The notes beneath the pieces were generated by a model. That model was given only the letters and a program-made list of their open reading frames with translations. It was not told where the DNA came from and searched no databases. From NCBI GenBank assembly GCA_002505805.1, contig DAWB01000082.1, positions 476 through 25,965 on the forward strand: a stretch of DNA of 25,490 nt. The letters run 5' to 3'. Positions 16,511 to 23,385 of this stretch are shown piece by piece. The translations under genes were made by a program, and so were the position numbers. The stretch's first letter is position 1. Each line of letters begins with the position of its first letter. Source of the stretch: Methanosaeta sp. UBA80 (lineage in GTDB: Archaea > Halobacteriota > Methanosarcinia > Methanotrichales > Methanotrichaceae).

Positions 16511-16717
16511 GATTCAGGTCTTAACCGGTGACGCATGATAGGCAATGTCGTGTTCTCCAACCATACCCAAGGGCTTTAAAGTGTATTGCTAAAGTATTAT
16601 AACTTATTGAGGATAAAATTGGAATTGAATGAAGCTAATCCATAGATGCCGCGAGCTTGAGCATTAAGGGATATAATATTGGAGAGGTTTAAAAGAGAAA
16701 ATCGTCCACATCTAACA

Positions 16718-17203
16718 TTATATCCTAACATCTTTGAGTAAATCCCCGCACTCCTTGGCATGAATATAATGTGGGCGGCCATCAGCAATTACCTTTTTGC
16801 TTCTCAACATTTTTCGTGTATTGGCGTCCCAACGCCGAGCTACTGCAATAAGACAGAGCTTCTTTTTTCCTAGGCAATCCAGCTCTTCTTCAAGGCAAAT
16901 TTCTTTACATTTATTTATGATCGAAAAGGCTTTTAGCGATCCATTTTCTATTTGTCTCGCAACTTTATTGACATGAAGGTTATTAGTTTTGAATTCTATA
17001 ACAGCGATTAATAGTTCCTCAGCAGTTTCATTGACGAAAACGAGATAATCACACATTTCGATTGATTTTTCGCACAAAGGCTCTCCCTTCAAAATTATAT
17101 AATTATGAAATCCATTTAATCCAAAAATACAACCGCCTTCACCAGAACAGGCTGTCCTAACAGCGTGTTTATGAATTGAACCCAAAGCATCTATTATTGA
17201 CAT
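16718..17203 (-). CDS. PD-(D/E)xK-like protein paired with ATPase
   Basis: The 161-aa protein has a plausible PD-(D/E)xK nuclease core: Asp52 in CDYLVFV, Glu70-x-Lys72 in AVIEFKTN, and Gln84 in ARQIENG, with the spacing and strand context common in that superfamily. Seven cysteines are scattered outside this core. The start is six bases after the stop of the ATPase gene upstream, with AAGGA as ribosome binding site, so the two are translated as a unit. Pairing of a small nuclease with an SMC/ABC-like ATPase is a recurring plan in prokaryotic defence systems (for example Septu and OLD-like pairs), but the effector here is not HNH or TOPRIM. The assignment is from motifs only; a non-catalytic member is possible. 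Confidence 0.6.
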   Translation of the reverse strand: MSIIDALGSIHKHAVRTACSGEGGCIFGLNGFHNYIILKGEPLCEKSIEMCDYLVFVNETAEELLIAVIEFKTNNLHVNKVARQIENGSLKAFSIINKCKEICLEEELDCLGKKKLCLIAVARRWDANTRKMLRSKKVIADGRPHYIHAKECGDLLKDVRI

Positions 17204-17209
17204 TATTTG

Positions 17210-18628
17210 CTAAATTTCCTTGGAATAGAGATTTTCTTTTAATGCTACAGTCTCCTCATACAACGATTCTACTACTTTTGAAAAATCACGATCTGAGATG
17301 CCATCATGCTTTGTTACTTCTAATTTGTTTATTGTATATGAATCGGACTCGCTCTTTTCAAATACATAGGCACCAACTTCTCGAGATAACAAATAATCTT
17401 TGCAGGATCTCGACTTAATTGCACCCTGCAATATAAAATTGTTTAATTTTTGCAGCAGGTAGTCACTGTGGGTGGTTATTATTAATCGTACGCCCTTTCG
17501 AATTAGCTTTACTAAATATTTAGCTAATATTAACTGGTTTCCAGGATGTAGATGTGCTTCTGGTTCTTCTATTATCAATACATCGCCACGTTTTACAATA
17601 TATTTCAAATACAGGATAATTGGTGTAAGTTCGGACACGGTGGAAGATGCCCTATGCAAAGGAATACATTGATCTAAATATCTATATTTGATGTCAGGAT
17701 ACATGCGCTCATCTTGAACACTTTTTATTATTTCGCCATTAATTAGCTCTCTTTCAAAGTCCTTGGCAAGATTGTTCAACGGCCCTTTCTTTTCCGGTAA
17801 ATTATGTATGTTGTATATGAAACTTGAAACTGCGCCAGACAATTGATCCTGATTTGATTTATTCCCGAAGAAAGGATTCTTTTTATACTCATCAGTGAGG
17901 ATTTTTTTCCTAACCAAAACTATGCCAGATCTTGCTGCTGGCAAATAGCGACATGAAATGCGCAAGAATTCTGAGGCCCTAAGACCAAAGATCATAATCG
18001 CTGAAATCATAAACTCCAACATTGCTTGTGAATTGGAATGGCTCGACAAATATGGTTTATCAATCTTATCAAGCTGGCTAATAATGAATTTTTTCTGATC
18101 ATCTTCTAAATTGGTATTTACAGGCGTGTGTTCTCTAAGAATTAATTTATCGCCCTTTTTATAATTCATGCTAGCTGAATAAGATCCCATAATTGTTTTT
18201 ATTTGAAAGGATTCTTTTCCAATTTGGATGAGATCGTCCAAAGGAGACGAAAACGCATAAATTAGTTCCTGACTCAGTCTATCTTCATATAGCGCTTTGA
18301 AAATAGTTTCTATTAGAGGCTCGATAGATTCGAAGGGGATTTTCTCTTTGCTTTTGAACTCCTCTAATCGCTTAGCTAGGTCTGGAAATTTATTCAAATA
18401 TGGTTTAGCAAAGTCCTCATTGGAGATAATATTAATAATAGAGTCTAAATAAACGGGCATATTTTCTCCAGAACGAGTATGCGAATCAAATATTGATTGG
18501 ATTAGCATCGCTATATACGACTTGCCTGAGCCATTTGGACCGATGAATAGTGTAAGCGGTCGCAATTTTATCTTGCCATATTCTATAGGGCCAAAATTTT
18601 TTATTTCAAATTCGAAATTGTATCCCAT
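17210..18628 (-). CDS. AAA_15/AAA_21-type ATPase (SMC/ABC-like)
   Basis: The 472-aa protein is an ABC-class ATPase of the kind found in OLD, Septu and related systems: Walker A GPNGSGKS at residues 30-37, a YLPAARSGI motif at 228-236, a signature-like SSTVSEL at 328-334, Walker B LIIEEPEAHLHP at 351-362 and the His switch TTHSD at 385-389. The insert between Walker A and the signature (about 40-300) is helical and charged. No C-terminal TOPRIM or HNH domain is visible; the tail (410-472) is short. It is the first gene of a leftward pair with the PD-(D/E)xK-like protein. The ATG is preceded by GAGGGAT. It is AT-rich compared with carB and the thermosome gene on either side, consistent with acquisition by transfer. 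Confidence 0.82.
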   Translation of the reverse strand: MGYNFEFEIKNFGPIEYGKIKLRPLTLFIGPNGSGKSYIAMLIQSIFDSHTRSGENMPVYLDSIINIISNEDFAKPYLNKFPDLAKRLEEFKSKEKIPFESIEPLIETIFKALYEDRLSQELIYAFSSPLDDLIQIGKESFQIKTIMGSYSASMNYKKGDKLILREHTPVNTNLEDDQKKFIISQLDKIDKPYLSSHSNSQAMLEFMISAIMIFGLRASEFLRISCRYLPAARSGIVLVRKKILTDEYKKNPFFGNKSNQDQLSGAVSSFIYNIHNLPEKKGPLNNLAKDFERELINGEIIKSVQDERMYPDIKYRYLDQCIPLHRASSTVSELTPIILYLKYIVKRGDVLIIEEPEAHLHPGNQLILAKYLVKLIRKGVRLIITTHSDYLLQKLNNFILQGAIKSRSCKDYLLSREVGAYVFEKSESDSYTINKLEVTKHDGISDRDFSKVVESLYEETVALKENLYSKEI

Positions 18629-18743
18629 TTATCCCTCGTGCTATTCAGAACAGCCAGACTCTTAGATGCACGTAAATATCTTTCGCTTTCATCTTGCTGA
18701 CCACTCTGGCCAAACTCCGAAATTCTCCTTATAATTAGATATT

Positions 18744-18788
18744 ATATAGTAATATAAATATTGTACAATTTATCATTTATACTATTAT
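18744..18788. promoter_or_regulatory. palindrome with flanking inverted repeats upstream of thermosome
   Basis: A 10-bp perfect palindrome ATTGTACAAT (18760-18769) is flanked by imperfect inverted arms, ATATAGTAATATAAAT (18744-18759) and ATTTATACTATTAT (18775-18788). It lies in the 295-bp gap between the ATPase start and the thermosome start, where no gene is visible. It may be an operator for either gene. A candidate thermosome TATA element (TTATTTAAG) lies downstream at about 18809. Confidence 0.35.
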
Positions 18789-18923
18789 GCACAAAACTAT
18801 GATTGCATTATTTAAGTACGCGGTAGAATCTCAGAGGAAAGCCTTTTTATAGAACATCAAATACTGTGAACCACAGATTTAGCCTAAAAGCTCTAAAATC
18901 AAGATTACCGGAGGACTATCTAA

Positions 18924-20615
18924 ATGGCAGGAATGGGCGGAACGCCAATCATAATTTTAAAGGACACCCGCAGAGAGTCGGGAAAGGACGCCATCTCCAA
19001 CAACATCATGGCGGCCCGGGCGGTGGCCAATGCGGTGCGGAGCACCATGGGCCCCAAGGGCATGGACAAGCTTCTGGTGGACTCCATCGGGGATGTGACC
19101 ATCACCAATGACGGTGTGACTATTTTAAAGGAGATGGATGTGCAGCATCCTGCAGCCAAGATGCTCATCGAGGCGGCCAAGACCCAGGACAAGGAGGTGG
19201 GAGACGGCACCACCACAGTGGCCGTGCTGGTGGGCGAGCTGCTCAAGAAGGCCGAGGTTCTCCTGGACCAGAAGGTCCACCCCACCATGATCGTGCAGGG
19301 ATACCAGATGGCGGCGGAGAAGGCCATAGAGATCGCCAAGAGTATGGCTGTGGACGTCTCGGAGAATGATCGGGCTTTGCTGAAGAAGATCGCCGATACG
19401 GCCATGACCGGCAAGCTCGCCGAATCCGGTGAAAGCAAGATGTCCGAGTATGCTGTGGAGCTGGTGTTAAACGCCCTGGAGAGCTACAACGGCAAGAAGA
19501 AGTTCGACATGGACCGGGTCAATGTGGAGAAGAAGGTGGGTGAGAGCACCCTCGACTCCCAGATCATCGAGGGCGTGGTGATCGACAAGGAGATCGTGCA
19601 TCAGAACATGCCCCGAAAGGTGGAGGACGCCAGGATCGCCCTGCTCTCCACGCCCATTGAGTCCAAGGACACCGAGACCAAGGCCGAGCTGCAGATCACC
19701 ACCTCCACCCAGTTCCAGCAGTTCATGGAGCATGAGAAGGCCCGGGTCAAGGAGGCGGCGGATAAGGTCATAGCCAGCGGGGCCAATGTGGTATTCACCC
19801 AGAAGGGTATAGACGACCTGGCCCAGCACTACCTGGCCAATGCCGGCATACTGGCACTGCGCAGGGTGATCAAGAAGGATCTGGACCGCCTGGTCCGGGC
19901 CACCGGGGCCACCATTGTCACCGGCCTGGATGAGCTCAAGCCGGAGCTACTGGGCAGCGCCGCCCTGGTGGAAGAGAAGCGCATCGGCAGCGGCATAATG
20001 ACCTTCATCTCCGGCACCCGGAACCACTCCGCCACCCTGCTCTTGCGGGGCGGCACCCAGCAGGTGTTAAACGGCCTGGAGAGGGCGCTGGACGATGCTC
20101 TGCATGCCGTGGCCGATGTTGTAGAGGATGGGAAGATGGTCCCCGGCGGGGGAGCCCCGGAGATAGAGCTGTCTTTGCGGCTGAAAGAGTATGCCGCAAC
20201 TCTTAAGGGCCGGGAGCAGCTGGCGGTGACAAAGTTCGCCGAGGCCCTGGAGATAGTGCCCAAGACCCTGGCCGAGAACGCCGGATATGATGCCATCGAC
20301 AAGGCGGTGGAGCTGAAGAGCCAGCATGAGAAGAATAAGAATGCCGGGATCGATGCCTACAGCGGAGAGATCAAAGACATGCTGGCCCAGGGCGTGGTCG
20401 AGCCCCTGAGGGTCAAGATCCAGGCTATACAATCAGCCACCGATGCCGCCTGCCTCATCCTGCGCATCGACGATGTCCTGGCATCCACCAAGGAGCCGCC
20501 AGCGCGGGCCCCCGGCGGAATGCCTCCGGGAATGGGAGGCATGGGCGGTATGGGCATGCCACCGGGCATGGGTGGAATGGGCGGTATGGGAGGCATGCCG
20601 CCAGGGATGTTCTAG
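18924..20615 (+). CDS. thsA: thermosome subunit (group II chaperonin)
   Basis: This is an ATP-dependent chaperonin subunit of the archaeal double-ring cage. The 563-aa protein carries GPKGMDKLLVD near residue 43, the nucleotide loop GDGTTT at 93-98, GGGAPE at 408-413 and the glycine/methionine-rich GGM-type tail in the last 35 residues, all diagnostic of thermosome/CCT proteins. The ATG at 18924 follows CCGGAGG by nine bases. The gene is GC-rich and typical of the core genome, in contrast to the AT-rich module to its left. The upstream gap carries palindromic sequence that might be a heat-shock operator, although no known site is recognised. A strong stem-loop terminator follows. Confidence 0.96.
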   Translation: MAGMGGTPIIILKDTRRESGKDAISNNIMAARAVANAVRSTMGPKGMDKLLVDSIGDVTITNDGVTILKEMDVQHPAAKMLIEAAKTQDKEVGDGTTTVAVLVGELLKKAEVLLDQKVHPTMIVQGYQMAAEKAIEIAKSMAVDVSENDRALLKKIADTAMTGKLAESGESKMSEYAVELVLNALESYNGKKKFDMDRVNVEKKVGESTLDSQIIEGVVIDKEIVHQNMPRKVEDARIALLSTPIESKDTETKAELQITTSTQFQQFMEHEKARVKEAADKVIASGANVVFTQKGIDDLAQHYLANAGILALRRVIKKDLDRLVRATGATIVTGLDELKPELLGSAALVEEKRIGSGIMTFISGTRNHSATLLLRGGTQQVLNGLERALDDALHAVADVVEDGKMVPGGGAPEIELSLRLKEYAATLKGREQLAVTKFAEALEIVPKTLAENAGYDAIDKAVELKSQHEKNKNAGIDAYSGEIKDMLAQGVVEPLRVKIQAIQSATDAACLILRIDDVLASTKEPPARAPGGMPPGMGGMGGMGMPPGMGGMGGMGGMPPGMF

Positions 20616-20627
20616 GAAGATCCTGTC

Positions 20628-20659
20628 GGCTCCCCTTGGGAGCCCCGCCCTTTTTATTT
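20628..20659 (+). terminator. intrinsic-like terminator after thermosome gene
   Basis: GGCTCCC (20628-20634) pairs perfectly with GGGAGCC (20638-20644) around a CTT loop, and a T-rich tract CTTTTTATTTT follows at 20650-20659. It lies 12 bp past the stop and separates this gene from the convergent pentapeptide-repeat gene. Confidence 0.7.
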
Positions 20660-20696
20660 TGCTTGTGCTTTCCTTGTATCTCTTCTCCCGTCGCTT

Positions 20697-21719
20697 CTAC
20701 CTCAGCATCACCCGGCTCAGCGTCACCAGAAATAGAGCCATCAGAAGCCATCCCAGCAATGTCTCCATAACCGTCAGGAACTCGAAGCCCTCGATGATGG
20801 AGAAGTTCTGGGGCGTCTTGCCCAAAAATTGCATGCTGCTGAAGTAGAAGGCATTGTTGAGGGTGACCCCATCCCCTAACTCATCCTGTCCCTCTTTCTC
20901 ATCCGGCTGCAGGGCATTGCCCGCCCAGAAGATACCGGTGAAGAGCAGGATGATGGCGAGGCTCAGGAGGATGGTGTGGGATGGTCGCACCCCGTAGCCG
21001 CAGGAGATCCAGGCCAGCCGGTCGAACAACCTCTGGAAGGAGCGGTGGGAGCGGGCCTGCTTCTCCTTGCGGTACTGGTAGTAGCACTCATCCTGATCCT
21101 CGAACTGCTCCAGGTTGCGGAAGTTTCGTACCAGGTTAAGGTAGACCGAGCCGTTGTAGGGGATGTGATCCCTGATCGAATTCCAGCGCACCACCAGGCG
21201 GTTGAAGTTGAAGTCCTTGAGATGAATGGCAGAGCCGTCCGGAAAGACGGCATCGGATAGTTTCAGGGTGTAGACCTTGGCATTGACCAGATGGAAGTTT
21301 CTCTCAAACCGCGCTCTGCCGAAGTCGGCGTCATTAAAGCGAGCCCTGCTGAAGTTGGCCTCGGTGGCGAAAGAAGCCCGGGAGAAGTTGGCCACTCCGG
21401 CAAACTCGGCATCGGAGAATCCGGCATCCTCCATAAAGCCCGATCCGGAGAAGTTGGCCGCCTTGGTGAAGCTGGTTCCGTCAAAGTCCACCAGTCCGGA
21501 AAAGCAGGCATGATCGAAGAATACATCCCCCTTGATCACCGAGTATTCTATCTTGATACTCGACTTGATGATCTTCTGCCTCTTATTATTGAGAGGCAAA
21601 TCCAGCCGGTGAAGATCCAGGTCACCGTAGATTATGACATTCTCGTACTCTACCGGCTTTCCCTTCTCGATCTTCTCCAGGATCTCCTCGGCCTTGATCA
21701 TCAGCAGGCTATCGACCAT
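20697..21719 (-). CDS. pentapeptide-repeat protein with two-helix channel-like C-terminus
   Basis: The 340-aa product has a pentapeptide-repeat region at about residues 65-150, with repeated A(N/D)F/S-type units (AANFSGSGF, ADFGRARF) that should fold as a right-handed quadrilateral beta-helix. The C-terminal quarter has two membrane segments (about 249-268 and 314-336) flanking a loop with NNAFYFSSMQFLG at 288-300. This layout resembles a two-helix ion-channel pore, though the potassium selectivity sequence is absent. A cytoplasmic linker with QYRKEKQARSH joins the two parts. The frame is open 124 codons further upstream, but that part runs antisense to thyA and is not protein-like. I choose the ATG at 21719; the ATG at 21701 (MIKAEEILEKI) is equally plausible. 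Bases 21720-21855 hold no gene. Confidence 0.78.
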   Translation of the reverse strand: MVDSLLMIKAEEILEKIEKGKPVEYENVIIYGDLDLHRLDLPLNNKRQKIIKSSIKIEYSVIKGDVFFDHACFSGLVDFDGTSFTKAANFSGSGFMEDAGFSDAEFAGVANFSRASFATEANFSRARFNDADFGRARFERNFHLVNAKVYTLKLSDAVFPDGSAIHLKDFNFNRLVVRWNSIRDHIPYNGSVYLNLVRNFRNLEQFEDQDECYYQYRKEKQARSHRSFQRLFDRLAWISCGYGVRPSHTILLSLAIILLFTGIFWAGNALQPDEKEGQDELGDGVTLNNAFYFSSMQFLGKTPQNFSIIEGFEFLTVMETLLGWLLMALFLVTLSRVMLR

Positions 21720-21855
21720 AGACGAAGCAGAAAATCGATAAAAGCAGATAATCTTTGCGGTGCTGGCCTTCCAGTGCCCTTCCAGATAATGGCAGCCTGG
21801 ATTATAGTCCGCTCTCTGCCAGGATCTTAACCGCCCAACCGGATCCTCAGATCTG

Positions 21856-22512
21856 CTATGAGTTTCTCCCGAAGAGCATCCTCTCCACCCAGTCCCAGTC
21901 GTGCTCATAGATATGAGCCGAGGCACTGGTGGTGGAGATAGAGCCCGGCTCCGCCCCCACCTCGCCGGCCACATATTGCAGCAGCCGGGCCAGGCCGTAG
22001 AGGTTAGCGGGATAAGCCCCGGCAAAGTCGTGGCTGCGGAAGAAGATGGATAGATGCAGTCGCCCATCGCGCAGCTTGAAGTCGTCCACAATCATGCAGG
22101 GGACCTCCTCCTTTTTGCTGTCAACAGGGGCAATCCAGGTAACCGCCGTGGCCCGGCGGGTGCAGGAGGAGGAGCGAAGCCGGGATATGGCCTGCTCTAT
22201 CTGATCCAGGGGGGCGCAGCCGGGCAGAGCCCAGGCCCTCAGCCGCTCGCCATAGGTGTACTCAAAACCGGGATTGTCTCCCGAGAGAAGCTGCCGGGAA
22301 TACTCCTCCAGACGCTCCTCATTCCAGGAGCAGCCAGGGGGGATCATATCTCCATAGGGGTCTTCCACCACCATCTGCAATGAGAGGATCTCCTTGATCC
22401 TGGTCCCCCTCTCGTCTGTGATCTCTCCCCCCTGCCGCCAGATGAGAGCCAGACCCCTCTGCCAGGCCTCGGATATGCTGTCCGCCCGGATGAACCGCCC
22501 CAGTCTTGCCAT
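21856..22512 (-). CDS. thyA: archaeal-type thymidylate synthase
   Basis: The enzyme makes dTMP from dUMP with a folate or tetrahydromethanopterin-type one-carbon donor. The 218-aa product is the short archaeal form, lacking parts of the bacterial ThyA N-terminus. Key positions are the catalytic Cys139 in EVPCMIV, the RSHD motif at 159-162, Asn170 in AYPANLYGLARLLQYVA, and His200/Tyr202 in SAHIYEHDW, matching the C-terminal half of ThyA. The start at 22512 has GGGGTG about seven bases before it, and lies 12 bp after the stop of the small SAP/Rho_N-like gene, so the two form one unit. Methanogen enzymes of this type have been suggested to use methanopterin rather than folate; the donor cannot be read from the sequence. 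Confidence 0.88.
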   Translation of the reverse strand: MARLGRFIRADSISEAWQRGLALIWRQGGEITDERGTRIKEILSLQMVVEDPYGDMIPPGCSWNEERLEEYSRQLLSGDNPGFEYTYGERLRAWALPGCAPLDQIEQAISRLRSSSCTRRATAVTWIAPVDSKKEEVPCMIVDDFKLRDGRLHLSIFFRSHDFAGAYPANLYGLARLLQYVAGEVGAEPGSISTTSASAHIYEHDWDWVERMLFGRNS

Positions 22513-22524
22513 GAAAAAGCACCC

Positions 22525-22713
22525 CTACTGCCTGACCTGGCTCGACCCGGCCGCCTCTCCCGCCCCCTCTCCGGTCAGCTCGGCTATGGCCTCCGGCGGA
22601 AAGGACTTGACAATATCGATCTTCTTGACACAGCGTGTGGCTATGCCGTATTTTTTGGCTATTGGCTTGAGCTCTCTCATGCTGTAGTCCCTGGCGATCT
22701 CCTCAATATCCAT
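22525..22713 (-). CDS. small SAP/Rho_N-like protein, 62 aa
   Basis: The small acidic-tailed protein has a helix-extension-helix pattern, MRELKPIAKKYGI then KKIDIVKSF (about residues 12-38), resembling SAP or Rho N-terminal domains that bind nucleic acids. A low-complexity Gly/Ala/Glu tail follows. A GAGGTG ribosome binding site lies five to six bases before the ATG, which strongly supports real translation. It is cotranscribed with thymidylate synthase 12 bp downstream and is divergent from the Hjc-like nuclease. A link to DNA metabolism is suggested by the neighbours but not shown by the protein itself. Confidence 0.7.
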   Translation of the reverse strand: MDIEEIARDYSMRELKPIAKKYGIATRCVKKIDIVKSFPPEAIAELTGEGAGEAAGSSQVRQ

Positions 22714-22827
22714 GTGTCCACCTCTGGAGTACCAGGTAGATTAAGCTTCTTTTGAATCAACTCTACACCGGCTAGATGCCCGCATTTAGGAAAAGATATT
22801 TTTAGAGACCGGCCAGGAGAGAATACA

Positions 22828-23355
22828 ATGCCAGACTTCGAATGGGCCTTGACCAATGCCCTGAATGCGTTCTTCGAAAAAGACGGCGTTGCCGCCATAG
22901 CCTACCGGCTCAAGCAGTCCCCCTTCGCCGCCCAGTTCATGGACATACTGGTGGACTCCAAGACCCCCGAATACTATCTGGCCATAGAATGCAAGAGTCT
23001 GGACGCCCGCAAGACAAAGTCGCTTTACTTCGGCAGGTACTTCAGCCGCGCCGCCGGAGCTCATCAGCTCTCCCGGGAGACGGAGTTCATCACCCGCTCC
23101 GGCCGGCAGGGCATACTGGCCGTCGAGCTGCGCCGCGGGGCGGGAAAGGCCCGCACAGCCCACCTGGTCCCCTGGGGGCAGATCTACCAGAGCTTCTCTG
23201 AGGGCAAGAGCGGCCTGTCCCTCCGGGATATAGAGATCAATCCTCCCCTGGAGAGAGAAAGAGGGGTCTACAAGATATCAAGGTTGGACATTGTGCGAAT
23301 AACAGGATACTTCGATATGGCGACGATAAGAGACGATTTTGAAAACGATGAATAA
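22828..23355 (+). CDS. Hjc-like PD-(D/E)xK nuclease family protein
   Basis: The 175-aa protein has the PD-(D/E)xK core: Asp39 in FMDILVDS and Glu54-x-Lys56 in LAIECKSLD, followed by a helix with Gln80 (AGAHQLSRETEFI) and a strand RQGILAVEL, an arrangement like archaeal Holliday-junction resolvase Hjc. It is longer than Hjc (about 130 aa), with an extra C-terminal part ending in an acidic FENDE tail. It probably cuts structured DNA, but resolvase activity is only inferred. The ATG has GGAGAG about seven bases before it. The 114-bp gap to the divergent SAP-like gene holds both promoters. The gene converges on the surface-protein pair, 30 bp apart. Confidence 0.7.
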   Translation: MPDFEWALTNALNAFFEKDGVAAIAYRLKQSPFAAQFMDILVDSKTPEYYLAIECKSLDARKTKSLYFGRYFSRAAGAHQLSRETEFITRSGRQGILAVELRRGAGKARTAHLVPWGQIYQSFSEGKSGLSLRDIEINPPLERERGVYKISRLDIVRITGYFDMATIRDDFENDE

Positions 23356-23385
23356 TGGCAGACGCAGGAATAATCTTTCTAATCT

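Noticed and set aside
20697..22091. A 464-codon leftward frame including the pentapeptide-repeat protein
   Set aside because: The first 124 codons run partly through thyA in another frame, are rich in Ser/Pro/Trp without domain character, and lack a start signal; the real protein begins near 21719 or 21701.
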